A stretch of DNA of 64,000 nucleotides from NCBI GenBank assembly GCA_046153875.1, contig JBJXFE010000054.1, forward strand, positions 10,971-74,970, given 5' to 3'. Both the position numbers and the translations under genes were made by a program. The notes below the pieces were generated by a model. That model had not been told where the DNA came from and searched no databases. It saw nothing but the letters and a program-made list of their open reading frames with translations. Positions 1-9,829 of the stretch are shown here, one piece after another; position 1 is the stretch's first letter; every line of letters begins with the position of its first letter. The DNA comes from JBJXFE01 sp046153875 (lineage in GTDB: Bacteria; Planctomycetota; Phycisphaerae; Phycisphaerales; UBA1924).

Positions 1-1087
1 AGAACCCCATGGTCCCGCCGAGCGTGCCGAGCACGTCGTCGCGCAGGTTCACGCCGGTCATGGTGGCGAACTGCTCGAAGCCCTCGGCGGCCTCGGGCTG
101 CATCTCGATGACCTGATCCATCAACTGCTGGAGCCAGGCGAAGTCGCCCTTGCCGACGCCCGCCCAGACCGCGTCCGAGGGCACGGCCGCCAGGTCCCCT
201 GCGGAGAGGGGCTCGGTGCTCGTGTGCCACGCCTCGGCGTAGCGTTTCGCGCCCTCGCAGACGACCGTCAACATGCCGCGGTCGGCGGAATACCCGCCGA
301 CGAAGTTGATCTTGATGGCGTCGTCGCCCCACATCCCGGCCGCCTTCATCCCGTCGAACATGAACGCCGCACCGGGGTCGCCACCGCCGGCGAACATCTC
401 GGCCATGCTCATGACCGGCGTGAGCCCGGCGAAGTCGAAGCGGCCGCGGAGCGTCGGCGTGAGCCCCGCGGGCGCGGCGGGCAGCGTGTTGAGCCCCGCA
501 TCCGGGTCGGACACGTGGCCGACGAGCACCTCGTAGCGCCAGCCGCGGGCGCCCTTGCGCGGGCCGAAGCTCACCGGTCCGATCGGCGTGGTCAGTTCGG
601 TCATCCCCTGGAAGCGGTCGCTGGGCTGGATCGGAGCGTCCGGCCCGGCCGCGGCGATCATGCCGTTGATCTGCGCGTGGGTCTTCGTCGCCTCGCCCTC
701 GGGCATGTCGACGCCGATCGTGAGCCCGTAACCGAACGCGATCCCCTCCGGGTTGTCGCTGTCGTACGTGACGACGAGCGACGCCGGCTTGGCGATCGTC
801 GAGAGCACGAGGTTGATGACCCCGGCCGCCTCGGCGGGCATCTGGGGGAACTCGTGCGGCAGTTCACGGACGCGCGTGGGGATCATCCCGAGCGCTGCGG
901 CCAGGTTCTTGTCCTTGGGGTCCACGATCCACTGCTCGAGCGACGGGCGCTCCAGCACGAGCACGTTGGCCTTGATCGGCGCCTCCGCGCCGTCCTGGGC
1001 CCACGCGGGCGTGGCCGAGCCCGCGAGAACTGCCGCCGCGCCGCACCACACCCCGATCGCCATGCCCCCTCCGCGTGTGCGCACCAT
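1..1087 (-). CDS. Exported protein of unknown function, C-terminus cut by window edge
   Basis: The reading frame is open from an ATG at 1087 down to the window edge, giving at least 362 residues with the 3' end missing. The N-terminus (MVRTRGGG, then a hydrophobic stretch ending ATPAWAQ) looks like a Sec signal peptide, so the product is probably exported. The rest is Gly/Ala-rich with no motif I recognise. It is transcribed away from the GT9 gene, sharing a roughly 160-base divergent intergenic region with it. An alternative ATG eight codons downstream is possible. Function unknown. Confidence 0.6.
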   Translation of the reverse strand, partial: MVRTRGGGMAIGVWCGAAAVLAGSATPAWAQDGAEAPIKANVLVLERPSLEQWIVDPKDKNLAAALGMIPTRVRELPHEFPQMPAEAAGVINLVLSTIAKPASLVVTYDSDNPEGIAFGYGLTIGVDMPEGEATKTHAQINGMIAAAGPDAPIQPSDRFQGMTELTTPIGPVSFGPRKGARGWRYEVLVGHVSDPDAGLNTLPAAPAGLTPTLRGRFDFAGLTPVMSMAEMFAGGGDPGAAFMFDGMKAAGMWGDDAIKINFVGGYSADRGMLTVVCEGAKRYAEAWHTSTEPLSAGDLAAVPSDAVWAGVGKGDFAWLQQLMDQVIEMQPEAAEGFEQFATMTGVNLRDDVLGTLGGTMGF

Positions 1088-1250
1088 GTGATCCCCTCGT
1101 GTTGTGCGGCCGTTGTGCTCCCGCGTTCATCGGGCGGGTGCACCGGGCGCGCTGCTATGGTATTGACCCGCGGGCTTGTTGGGCCGATGGGGTTTGGTTT
1201 TTCACCCCCTTGGGCCGCCTGGCCCGGATTCCGCCGCCGGGCGAGCCGCC

Positions 1251-2327
1251 GTGCCCAACCCCGACCCGCCGCCCATCCCCCACCGCGTCCTGATCATCCG
1301 TCCGAGCGCGCTGGGCGACGTCTGCCGGTCCGTGCCCGTGGCGGTGAGCCTGCGGCGTGCCTGGCCGGACGCGACGATCGACTGGCTGGTGCAGGATGCG
1401 TTTGCGGCCGCGATCGAAACGCACCCCGCGCTGACCCGCACGGTGCTGTTCCCGCGGCGGCGATTCGGGTCGCGGTTGCGCCGCGGGCGCGTCGGGGAGT
1501 TCTGGTCATGGCTCGGCGAGCTCCGGCGCGCCAAGTATGACCTTGTTCTGGACTGCCAGGGGCTGCTGCGCAGCGGTGTGTTCGCATGGTGTACGCGAGC
1601 GCCGCGCCGCGTGGGATTCGCCGACGCGCGCGAACTCGGTTGGCTGGGGATCAACAACCGGGTTCGGGTCCCCGCGAACATGCACACGGTGGACCGGATG
1701 CTGGAGTTGGTCCGCGCGCTGGGTGTCGAGCCGGTCCGCGACATGAGGCTGTACGCGGACGCCGCGGCTCGGCAGCGGGTGGGCGGCGACCCCGCGTTGG
1801 CCGGGTTGCGGTTCGTGCTGGTCGCGCCGACGAGCCGCTGGGCCGGGAAGCGCTGGCCGCCGGATCGGTTCGCCGCGGCCGCCCGGCAGCTGCTCGGGCG
1901 CGGGGCCGACGCGATCGTGCTGGTCGGGGCGCCGTCCGAGCGCGAACAGGTGGGCCCGCTCATGGACCTGGCGTCGCGCGAACCGCGCGTCATCGATCGC
2001 ATTGGGCGCACGAGCATCGGCGACCTGATGGCGCTCGTGGAGGCCTCGGCGCTCGTGATCGCCAACGATTCCGCGCCGCTGCACATGGCCGTCGGCTTCG
2101 ATCGCCCGATCGTCGCCCTGTTCGGACCCACCCGCACGGACCGGGTCGGACCGTATCAGCGGGACTCGGACGTGATCCAGCACGTGAACGCGGGTGAGGA
2201 GCTCGACCACAAGAACGAGGCGGCGGGGCGTGCGATGATGGAACGGATCAGCGTCGAGGACGTGGTCGGCGCGAGCGTGGCGCGGCTCTCACGGCGATCG
2301 TCTCCCCATGACGCGGCGCAGCAGTGA
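1251..2327 (+). CDS. Glycosyltransferase family 9 (heptosyltransferase-like)
   Basis: The protein of about 358 residues resembles LPS heptosyltransferases, which transfer ADP-heptose to the lipid A-core on the inner face of the cytoplasmic membrane. The N-terminus has the family signature RVLIIRPSALGDV, and the C-terminal Rossmann half carries IANDSAPLHMA followed by PIVALFGPT, the GT9 donor-site region. I chose the GTG at 1251 because the homology begins just after it; an in-frame ATG at 1176 would add 25 poorly conserved residues. Its 3' end overlaps that of the convergent glycosyltransferase gene by 39 bases. The exact sugar substrate is uncertain. Confidence 0.85.
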   Translation: MPNPDPPPIPHRVLIIRPSALGDVCRSVPVAVSLRRAWPDATIDWLVQDAFAAAIETHPALTRTVLFPRRRFGSRLRRGRVGEFWSWLGELRRAKYDLVLDCQGLLRSGVFAWCTRAPRRVGFADARELGWLGINNRVRVPANMHTVDRMLELVRALGVEPVRDMRLYADAAARQRVGGDPALAGLRFVLVAPTSRWAGKRWPPDRFAAAARQLLGRGADAIVLVGAPSEREQVGPLMDLASREPRVIDRIGRTSIGDLMALVEASALVIANDSAPLHMAVGFDRPIVALFGPTRTDRVGPYQRDSDVIQHVNAGEELDHKNEAAGRAMMERISVEDVVGASVARLSRRSSPHDAAQQ

Positions 2328-4454
2328 CGGCGCCGGCTGCGCCCGCGGGACGGCGGGCCGCGCGGAGGGTTGGCCGATCGGAGCTGCGGCCGGACCGGTT
2401 CGCGCCAGGAGCATGCGCAGCGCGCGATCGGGGTGCCGCGCCAGACGCGGGTGTTTCTGAAGGATGCGGGCGGTCAAGCCGTGGCGCGTGCCCGCGGACA
2501 TGACGCGGAGCATCGAGTCCGGGCGGATGCGGTTGAGAATGAGCGGTTCGGGGATGATGAGGATGCGGGGGTCGCCGCGCTCGCCACCGACGGCGTCCGC
2601 ACGTTCGGCGAGCGTGGCGTACAGGTCCCAGTCCTCGAACGCCGCGAGTGATTCGTCATAGCCGCCCGCGGCCAGAACGGCTTCCCGATCGAGCAGCGCC
2701 GTGCAGGAAGACGCGACGTTCGCCACGCACAGCATGTCCCGTTCAAACCCGACGGGCACGAACAGCATCGTCGGCCGCTGCGGCGAATCCTCGAAACACG
2801 ACATCCACGACGTGACGAGGATCGCGTCGGGCTCGCGGGCGGCTGCGGCGAGCACCTTCTCGATGAACGTGGGGGCGAGAAGGTCATCGGCATCCAGGGG
2901 AACCACCCAGCGGGTGCGTGCCCCGCGCAGCCCCGTGTTCCGGGCGGCCGAGAGGCCGCGGTTCGGCTGGCGGATGACTCGGATCGGGACGGCGTCGATG
3001 CGCCCCTCGCGGCCCAGGCGATCGACCAGCGTGCCGGCGTCCGCGTCGGTCGAACCGTCGTCGACCAGGACAACTTCGTCCGGCGGGACGGACTGGTCCG
3101 CGATGCTGCGCAGGGTCTCCGTCAGGAACCGGGCGAGATTGAAGAAGGGGATGACCACCGTGACGCCGCCGAGGGACGGCGGTTCGGGTACGTCGCGCCC
3201 GCGAGGCCCGATCTCCGCGAGCATCGACTCCAGTAACGCGACGACCTTCCGGGGCTCGCATAGCGCCGCCACGCGTGCGGGCGCGCCCGCCCCGACCCGG
3301 CGACGGAGGCCGGGGTCGCCGGTCGCGCGGCGGAGCACCTCCGCGAGCGAGCCCGCGTCGCCGCCGCGGAACAGCAGGCCGTCCCGCCCGTCGCGGATGA
3401 TCTCGGGGATGCCGCCCGTGTCGGCCCCGACGACGCAGCGGCCCAGGCTCATCGCCTCCAGCACGACGTTGGGGAAGTTCTCCCACAGCGACGGAACGCA
3501 GACCACGTCCGCGCTGCGCATCGCCGCGAGCACGCCGTCGCGAGGTTGATTAGGCTCGAACGCGAAGGCCCCGGCCCAGCGTGGTTCGATTCTCGATCGC
3601 AGGGAGGCCGCGACGGAGCCGCCGCCGGGCGCAGTGTTGGTGTCGACGCCGATGATGCGAACGCGGAGGTCGACGCCGGACACGAGCAGCTGTTGAGCCG
3701 AGTCCACGAGGAGATGGACGCCCTTGCGGTGCTCGAGTCGGCCGGCGAAGAGAACCTCGGGAGTCGCCGCGGGAGCGCCGGCGACGGCGCGTTCCGCGGG
3801 GGCCATGGCCGGAAAGGGATACGGCAACACGCGCGTCCGCGCGATCCACGGTTCGGGGGTCCGCGCCGGAGGGTTCGTCGGGGCTTCCTCGCCATCGGGA
3901 CCCAGCAGCCTACGCACCTCTTCGACGATCGCGCGCGACGGGGCGATCACGAGGTCCGCGCCGCGGATCGCCTCGGCCTCCATGTGCTCCACGCACGCCG
4001 TGTTGAGGTCCAGGGCCGACTGGCCGTTGATGCGGCGGAGCAGGACGATCGGGCTGTGGAGGCGCACGGCGAGCGCGGCGCGCGGGAACAGACCGAGCGT
4101 CCGACGTGCCTGCACCGCGAAGTACGCCAGCCCGTAACAATCGGCGAACTCGACGTAGTCGAAGCCGCATGCCTCGTCGAGTGACCGCAGGGTCTGGAAG
4201 ATCGCGAGCGGCCCCTGAGTGGCCCGGCAGGGGACGTGCGGGAGCGACGCGGGCGCGCCCGAGCGATCGATTGTGTGGAACCGCACGCCCGGGAAGAACT
4301 CGGCGCCGCGATCGTGGACGCCCGGCGCGGGCGCGGTGAGCACGTGGGTCTCGTGGCCCGCATCGATCAACGCGCGTGCCATGTTCGCGGCGTACGAGCC
4401 CACGCCCCAGCCGGAGAACGGCGCGAACTCGGTGGAAACGAGGCAGGCCCGCAC
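2289..4454 (-). CDS. Bifunctional glycosyltransferase: GT4 domain fused to GT2 domain
   Basis: This 721-residue protein joins two transferase folds. Residues 1 to about 430 form a GT-B, GT4-type domain: an N-terminal glycine-rich FAPFSGWGVGSYAANMARAL region and a C-terminal half with VLFAGRLEHRKG and the EX7E-type ENFPNVVLEAMSLG. Residues about 440 to 660 are a GT-A, GT2 domain starting VTVVIPFFN, with VLVDDGSTD and the metal-binding PLDADD. The GTG start at 4454 is preceded by AGGGA six bases upstream, and the gene follows the upstream GT gene after 10 bases, so it closes the operon. Such fusions can add two successive sugars to a polysaccharide. Substrates are unknown. Confidence 0.85.
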   Translation of the reverse strand: MRACLVSTEFAPFSGWGVGSYAANMARALIDAGHETHVLTAPAPGVHDRGAEFFPGVRFHTIDRSGAPASLPHVPCRATQGPLAIFQTLRSLDEACGFDYVEFADCYGLAYFAVQARRTLGLFPRAALAVRLHSPIVLLRRINGQSALDLNTACVEHMEAEAIRGADLVIAPSRAIVEEVRRLLGPDGEEAPTNPPARTPEPWIARTRVLPYPFPAMAPAERAVAGAPAATPEVLFAGRLEHRKGVHLLVDSAQQLLVSGVDLRVRIIGVDTNTAPGGGSVAASLRSRIEPRWAGAFAFEPNQPRDGVLAAMRSADVVCVPSLWENFPNVVLEAMSLGRCVVGADTGGIPEIIRDGRDGLLFRGGDAGSLAEVLRRATGDPGLRRRVGAGAPARVAALCEPRKVVALLESMLAEIGPRGRDVPEPPSLGGVTVVIPFFNLARFLTETLRSIADQSVPPDEVVLVDDGSTDADAGTLVDRLGREGRIDAVPIRVIRQPNRGLSAARNTGLRGARTRWVVPLDADDLLAPTFIEKVLAAAAREPDAILVTSWMSCFEDSPQRPTMLFVPVGFERDMLCVANVASSCTALLDREAVLAAGGYDESLAAFEDWDLYATLAERADAVGGERGDPRILIIPEPLILNRIRPDSMLRVMSAGTRHGLTARILQKHPRLARHPDRALRMLLARTGPAAAPIGQPSARPAVPRAQPAPSLLRRVMGRRSP

Positions 4455-4464
4455 GGCTATTCCC

Positions 4465-6333
4465 TCATGGCGACGCCGCCGCGTCGAACGCCGCCCCGCC
4501 CCGCGCGCGGACGATCGGTGGCTGAGCGTCCGCGCGGCACGGGGCGGACCCTGGATCGGCAGCGGCGTGGGGGGACAACAGTTCCCTGTAGATGGCGTCG
4601 AACTCGCGGACGTGGTCGGGGTAGCTGCGCAGCGGCGTGACGGCGTGAACCTCCGACGGGCTGGGCAGCGCGACCTCGCCGCGCACGACGCGGGTGATGC
4701 AGTCGGCGAGCGCCGCGGGATCGCCCGCAGGGAAGAGGAGCCCGTTGTAGCGGCGCGGTGCCCCACAGGGCTCGACGCCCGTCTCACGGGCGCCCGATGT
4801 GGACGGCTCGACAATCCACTCCGGGGGCCCGCCCAGGCGCGAGGCGATCACGAACTTCCCGGCGTGCAGATGTTCGAGCAGCACGAGCGGAGAGTTCTCG
4901 AACCAGATGTGCGGCAGGATGCCCGCGTCGTACTCGTCGGCCATGGTGAGGAGCTGCATGAGGTCGTACCCGCCGAGGAACGCGACCTGCGGATAAGTGC
5001 TCAGCCGCTTGCGGTAGTACCAGTCGCCGCCGGACGCCCGGATCAGGAAGTGGCACCGCGTCCGCACCCCGTCGCCGAGCATCGGGATCGCGCGGGCAAG
5101 CACCTCCAGCCCCTTGTTCGCCCGCACCGTGCCCAGGAACGCGAAGCGGCAGGCACGGGCCGCGTCCGGCGTCCACGGGGTGCGGTCGTAGCACGGCGAA
5201 CGCACGGCGCGCCGGTGGACCTGATCGAAGTGCGGCTGGCCGAGTCGGACGACGCGCCCGCGGGCCGGGTCGACGCCCATCGACACGTGAGCGTCGAGCA
5301 GGAACCGGCTGGGCGGTGTGACCAGGGAAGCACGGTTGAGCGCGGCGATGCCCGCGACACGACGCCGCCCGTACTCGTTCAGCACCCGCAGGTGAACGTC
5401 GCGGGGCGTGCCCAGAAACCGTTCGTTCTGATCGATCGGCGAAGCGCCGATGTCGGTGACCATCGCCGGTGTCACGGTCAGCCCGTGGTCCACGCGCCCG
5501 GACTTCGCCCCGGGTCCGCCCGCATCGAAACCGCGGGCCGCTTCCGGGTCGGGTTTGGGGGATTCGAGCGTGTTCGGATCGATGCCGTCGAGCCTGAGGC
5601 CGAGCCTGCGCTTGATCGCGCGGCACGTGTACAGGTAGAACCCGGCGGCCGCGTCGCCGAGAACGGCACGGATGGTGTCCTCAATGCGTCGCCCGAAGCG
5701 CGCGGCGGCGGGGTGCGGCGCGTCGAGGCACCCGACGCAGCGTCGCCCGCCGTCGTAGTCCAGGCAGACGGTGGCTTCGCGGTGCAGCAGGTCCACCTGC
5801 GGGCAGGCGTACCAGTAGTTGTGCGGCGTGACGACCACGGGGCGGGCCGTGTCGCGGATCGCGCCGATCAGGTCCAGCGGCAGCCCCTCGGACGAGTGGA
5901 CGTGGACAAGCTCGGCCCGTACGCGGTCGAGCCACGCCAGCACGCGCTGGGTCTGGCGCGGCGCTGCAATCTCGCCGCGCACGCCGCGGAAGTTGGGGAG
6001 CGCCGGGGACAAATTGGGCGCGTTGACAAGCTCCCAGCACTCGACGCCGCGCCACGCCTCGGAGCGCCGCAGGCGCATGCGGAACAGGAAGCCGTACCTC
6101 CGCCCCGACGACAGGTAGGAAACGGTGTGCCCTGCGGCCGCGAGGCCGCCGGCAAGCTCCGAGGCCGAGAGGTTGTATCCCGAGCCCTCGTGAGCCTGGA
6201 GGGAGAGTCGCGCCCACCCGAGGACCGCGATCCGCATCGGTCGGACCGCGCGGAACCACGGCGGGTGTGCGTCTCGCGGCGGCATGGGCGGCGTCAGCCC
6301 CGCGGCGACCGTGGCCGGTGGCGGTGCGTTCAT
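4465..6333 (-). CDS. Glycosyltransferase family 4 protein
   Basis: A 622-residue GT-B fold protein. After about 30 Pro-rich residues the frame reads MRIAVLGWARLSLQ, then the glycine-rich acceptor region, TPHNYWYACPQV, and a Cys cluster (RRCVGC). The C-terminal half has FAFLGTVRANKGLEVL and a donor-site region ILPHIWFENSPLVLLEHLHAG, typical of GT4 enzymes. The ATG at 6333 overlaps the upstream stop (ATGA), which fixes the start. The HNYxxxCPQVxLL-plus-Cys block is shared with the first gene of the operon, so the two are paralogues. Likely surface polysaccharide assembly; substrate unknown. Confidence 0.85.
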   Translation of the reverse strand: MNAPPPATVAAGLTPPMPPRDAHPPWFRAVRPMRIAVLGWARLSLQAHEGSGYNLSASELAGGLAAAGHTVSYLSSGRRYGFLFRMRLRRSEAWRGVECWELVNAPNLSPALPNFRGVRGEIAAPRQTQRVLAWLDRVRAELVHVHSSEGLPLDLIGAIRDTARPVVVTPHNYWYACPQVDLLHREATVCLDYDGGRRCVGCLDAPHPAAARFGRRIEDTIRAVLGDAAAGFYLYTCRAIKRRLGLRLDGIDPNTLESPKPDPEAARGFDAGGPGAKSGRVDHGLTVTPAMVTDIGASPIDQNERFLGTPRDVHLRVLNEYGRRRVAGIAALNRASLVTPPSRFLLDAHVSMGVDPARGRVVRLGQPHFDQVHRRAVRSPCYDRTPWTPDAARACRFAFLGTVRANKGLEVLARAIPMLGDGVRTRCHFLIRASGGDWYYRKRLSTYPQVAFLGGYDLMQLLTMADEYDAGILPHIWFENSPLVLLEHLHAGKFVIASRLGGPPEWIVEPSTSGARETGVEPCGAPRRYNGLLFPAGDPAALADCITRVVRGEVALPSPSEVHAVTPLRSYPDHVREFDAIYRELLSPHAAADPGSAPCRADAQPPIVRARGGAAFDAAASP

Positions 6334-8036
6334 CCGTACTTGCCCCCGGCTCCGGACGCCGGCTTCACCCGGATGCCGTGCCACGCGGAGCGCACCATCG
6401 TGGCGCCCCAGCGCGCGAAAAACCGCACGCGGAGCCAAAGTCCGTCGCGCTCGGCCTGCGCCTCGTTGGGCCGGCGGCGATCGACGTGGATGTTCCAGCG
6501 CGATCGGATGAGGGGGAAGTCGTTGTGCTGGTCGAACACCACAACGGCGGACGGCGGGCGGCGGAACCACCCGCCCTGCACGCGCCACTTGGATCGGCGG
6601 TTGGGCGTGAAGGTCACGCGCGCGGGTTGGTTCGCGGGCGCCCGATCCCGCGCCGGGTCGGGGACGCCGTCGCGGACCAGGTACGTCCAGCGGGGCTGGA
6701 GGTGGAGGCGCCCCGCGTCGATCATCGCGTGCGTGAGCCGGGCCCGCAGGTCGTCGGCCCATGCGATCGATTCGGCGTGGGAGCACATCACGAGGACCTC
6801 GGCCCCCGGGCGCAGCGCCCCCGCGCGTTCGAGGCAGTCGAGCAGCGGACGGAAGGGTGGGCCCTCGTCGTTGAGCTTGCCGCCGCGCCCGGTGACGAGG
6901 TCGTGGACGGTGCGCCGGAGGATCTCGGCGTGGAAGAGGCGGCAATGGGTGGCCGCCTTGCGGCTGGCCAGGAGCATCCCGCCCGTGGCCCGGACGATCG
7001 CCCGGCGCAGACGATCCCGCGTCATCACCTTCTGGCTCATCCAGAGCCGGTTGCGCTCGGAGTAGTAGGCGCGGGCGGGCGTGAGCTTCTGAATCCAGTA
7101 CGTGTGGTAGACGACCGCGTCGAGGTCGCAGACCACCCGGTACCCGGCGCGCCCGAACCGCAGACACCAGTCGGCGTCGTCGCAGTAGATGAAGAAACGC
7201 CGGTCCCAGAAGCCGACCTTCTTCACGGCCGACCATCGGGCGAGCAGGCTGCACGCCGAGACGACGTCCACCTCGCGCACGCCGGTGAAGGGTCGGGGCC
7301 CGCGCGTCCCGCCCGCGCGAGCCGCCCAGGCGCGGTGCTCGGCGTGAAGGCGGTGGCCCGCCGGGGCGTCGGGCGTCATGCGCCCCTCGGCCGCGTCGAA
7401 GTAGATCGTGGTTTCCAGCGTCGTGGCGCGGTCGTGGAAATCGACCGTGCGGGAGCCGACCAGGCCGATACGCGGATCGGATTCGCCGGTGGTCACCAGG
7501 CGGCGCAGGGCATCGGCGGGCAGGTCCACGTCGTCGTCCACGAGCCAGACGTACGCGGGGCGATCGCACCCCGTCCCGGGCGTATCGAGCCGCTGCTCCA
7601 CGAACGCCAGGCCCGTGTTGAAGCCGCCGCACCCGCCGTGGTTCACGCTGTTGCGGACGATCGTCAGCGACCGGAACCGCCCGAGGTTTCCGGTGCCGGT
7701 CGGGGCCTCGCGCGGGCGGAAGTCGGGCTGGTCAGCCTCCGGCGTGGGGTTGTCGATCACGCGGTCGGGGCGCCAGCGGTCAATCAGGAACTCGGTCGCG
7801 CCGTCGGTGGAGGCGTTGTCGATGACGGCGACATCGAGGCGGGCCCCCGGGTAGGTCTGGCGCGCCAGGGCGGCGAGCACGTCCCCCACCGCTTGCCTGC
7901 GGTTCCAGGTCACGATGACGACGGCGATGGCGGGATCGGTCGCGCGTGTGGCTTCGACGTGAACTTCTACCGGGCGCGGCGGCATCGGGAGCGCCGCGAC
8001 GTCCGTCGGCATCGGGCTGCGGAGCGGCGGCGTCAC
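6330..8036 (-). CDS. Glycosyltransferase family 2, galactofuranosyltransferase (GlfT2)-like
   Basis: A 568-residue protein with a GT-A domain: AIAVVIVTWNRR, then DVAVIDNASTDG, a GlfT-like NHGGCGGFNTGL, the metal-binding VWLVDDDV and the downstream acidic YCDDADWCLRFG. YYSERNRLW and a C-terminal extension of about 200 residues also recall galactofuranosyl- and rhamnosyl-type GT2 enzymes. It is joined to both neighbours by ATGA overlaps (start 8036, stop 6330), so it is translationally coupled in the operon. It probably extends a surface glycan at the membrane; galactofuranose as donor is an inference. Confidence 0.83.
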   Translation of the reverse strand: MTPPLRSPMPTDVAALPMPPRPVEVHVEATRATDPAIAVVIVTWNRRQAVGDVLAALARQTYPGARLDVAVIDNASTDGATEFLIDRWRPDRVIDNPTPEADQPDFRPREAPTGTGNLGRFRSLTIVRNSVNHGGCGGFNTGLAFVEQRLDTPGTGCDRPAYVWLVDDDVDLPADALRRLVTTGESDPRIGLVGSRTVDFHDRATTLETTIYFDAAEGRMTPDAPAGHRLHAEHRAWAARAGGTRGPRPFTGVREVDVVSACSLLARWSAVKKVGFWDRRFFIYCDDADWCLRFGRAGYRVVCDLDAVVYHTYWIQKLTPARAYYSERNRLWMSQKVMTRDRLRRAIVRATGGMLLASRKAATHCRLFHAEILRRTVHDLVTGRGGKLNDEGPPFRPLLDCLERAGALRPGAEVLVMCSHAESIAWADDLRARLTHAMIDAGRLHLQPRWTYLVRDGVPDPARDRAPANQPARVTFTPNRRSKWRVQGGWFRRPPSAVVVFDQHNDFPLIRSRWNIHVDRRRPNEAQAERDGLWLRVRFFARWGATMVRSAWHGIRVKPASGAGGKYG

Positions 8037-9688
8037 GGCGTCACCCCGCGTCCCGCGAGGGGCATCCGCGGGTCCGGCGCTCGCGTGCGGACGGTGACGG
8101 CCACCTCGGGCCCGGCGCGCGCGGCGCGCGAACCCTCGTAGACACCGACAACCTCCGCGGCGTGCGCGGCGATGGTCCTGGGCGGGCGCACGTTCGCGCG
8201 GAGCGAACCGAGCACCTCGGGCGCTCGCGCGATCTCCGTGAGGCGCCGGGCCAGGTCGTAGCGGTCGTTCCCGCGGAACAGGATGCCGTTGTCCCCGTCA
8301 CGGATGAAGTCCGGGATGCCGCCGAGATCGGCGCCGAGCACCGGCACTCCGCACGCGAGGAACTCGAACACCGTCTGCGGCGCGTTGTCCCACCAGACGG
8401 AGGGGACGACGCCGAGGTCCGCCCCGGCCAGGAGGCGCGGGATGTCCTCGAAGGCATACCCGCCATGAAACCCCATACCGGCGAGCCGCGGGTGCAGGCG
8501 GCGGAACCGGTGGCGGATGGTTTCGCCGCCCTGCGCGTGGATGGTGAGGTGAAACCGGCGCAACACCTCCGGCACGAGGAGCCCGAGCGCGTCGGCGAGC
8601 ATCGGAAGTCCCTTGGCGTAGTTGTTGAAACCCAGGAACACGAGGCGGATGGGGCGGGGCCGCCCATCCGGCCCGACCAGCGGCCGCGGCTGGACACGCG
8701 GGTGATGCGCCGCCAACTCGGCCAGACGCGTGCCGATGTGCTGCGTGCGGATGCGCGGCGCCTCCACGCCCATCGACACGAACTTGGCCCGGACGAACTC
8801 CGAGACGGCCAGGACTTCGTCGCACGAGTTGAGCATCGCGATCATGGCGTCGCGCCGGTGCGCGTAGGCGTTGGGCGGTCTGACGCTCGCCGGTGGCGGG
8901 CTGATCGAGTTGGTCAGCGGGACCCAGGTCGGGTGGAGCGCCCCAGGGTCGCGCGCGAGCGGCTGGGGCGGGGGGGGGCGGCGGCGGAGGCGCGACTTGA
9001 TCGCCCGGGCGGCGAGGTGGGCCAGCGGCACGCGCCAGAGCATCCTGCGCACAGGGTCCGGGATGAACCGGAACACGGGGGCATACGGCCCTTTGCCGCC
9101 CATGATCCGCCGGCGCGCCACGGCCGGGTCCGGAGCCGGGACGCACGCCGCGCACGCGTGCCCGCTGTCAAAGTCATGGCACGGGAAGCGCCCACCGCGA
9201 AGCAGGTAGACCTGCGGGCAGACGGTGTGGTAGTTGTGAAGAGAGAAGATGATGCGCACGCCGGGGCACCCCTCGCGGATCGCACCGATGCACCCGGCCG
9301 TGAACCCCTCGATGTTGTGGAGGTGGACCGCGTCGGGCTGAAGGTGGGCGACGAACTCGGCGACGAGGCGCTCAAGCTCGGCGTGGGCGACCTCGCCCGC
9401 CGGGCCGTTGAACTGATTGATGGAGGGCGCGAGCACGGGCGAGTTCAGGACCTCGTGGAGCCGGATGCCACGCCAGTCCTCGTGCCGGACGATCCGCGGC
9501 GGGCCGGGCTCGCGCGACAGCCCTTTCCCACCCTCTCCGGGTTCATACTTCGTGCCGCCGCAGAGCGAAACCACGTCGTGCCCGAGCCGAACGAGTTCGA
9601 GGGCGAGCGACTGGGCGTACCCGTTGACGCCGCCGCCCACGGCCGCACCCTTGGCGATCGGGGCCCAGTTGACGAGCAGGATCCGCAC
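8033..9688 (-). CDS. Glycosyltransferase family 4, first gene of the GT operon
   Basis: The 551-residue GT-B protein starts VRILLVNWAPIAKGAAVGGGVNGYAQ, a GT4 N-terminus with the glycine-rich loop. It has LHNYHTVCPQVYLLRGG followed by a short Cys cluster (HACAAC), then LVFLGFNNYAKGLPML and VPSVWWDNAPQTVFEFLACGVPVLGADLGGIPDFI, the EX7E donor region. GTG at 9688 is the only plausible start; no strong ribosome site is visible. Its last codon overlaps the next gene's ATG. It is paralogous to the third gene of this operon. Confidence 0.85.
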   Translation of the reverse strand: MRILLVNWAPIAKGAAVGGGVNGYAQSLALELVRLGHDVVSLCGGTKYEPGEGGKGLSREPGPPRIVRHEDWRGIRLHEVLNSPVLAPSINQFNGPAGEVAHAELERLVAEFVAHLQPDAVHLHNIEGFTAGCIGAIREGCPGVRIIFSLHNYHTVCPQVYLLRGGRFPCHDFDSGHACAACVPAPDPAVARRRIMGGKGPYAPVFRFIPDPVRRMLWRVPLAHLAARAIKSRLRRRPPPPQPLARDPGALHPTWVPLTNSISPPPASVRPPNAYAHRRDAMIAMLNSCDEVLAVSEFVRAKFVSMGVEAPRIRTQHIGTRLAELAAHHPRVQPRPLVGPDGRPRPIRLVFLGFNNYAKGLPMLADALGLLVPEVLRRFHLTIHAQGGETIRHRFRRLHPRLAGMGFHGGYAFEDIPRLLAGADLGVVPSVWWDNAPQTVFEFLACGVPVLGADLGGIPDFIRDGDNGILFRGNDRYDLARRLTEIARAPEVLGSLRANVRPPRTIAAHAAEVVGVYEGSRAARAGPEVAVTVRTRAPDPRMPLAGRGVTP

Positions 9689-9829
9689 CGAGGTAGGGTA
9701 ACGATGATCGGGAGCAGGGAACAGGGGACAGGGTTCTGAGCGCCCGGCGTCTGTGAGGCCGATGTTCAGCGTCGATGGGTATTCGGGCACCCGGACCCGT
9801 GCCCGCCGTTCTTGTACCCTTCCTCCACC

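Noticed and set aside
4219..7065. Long open frame on the plus strand across the GT operon
   Set aside because: It is antisense to two well-supported glycosyltransferases. High-GC DNA gives long antisense frames, and its translation is Arg/Ala/Pro-rich without domains.
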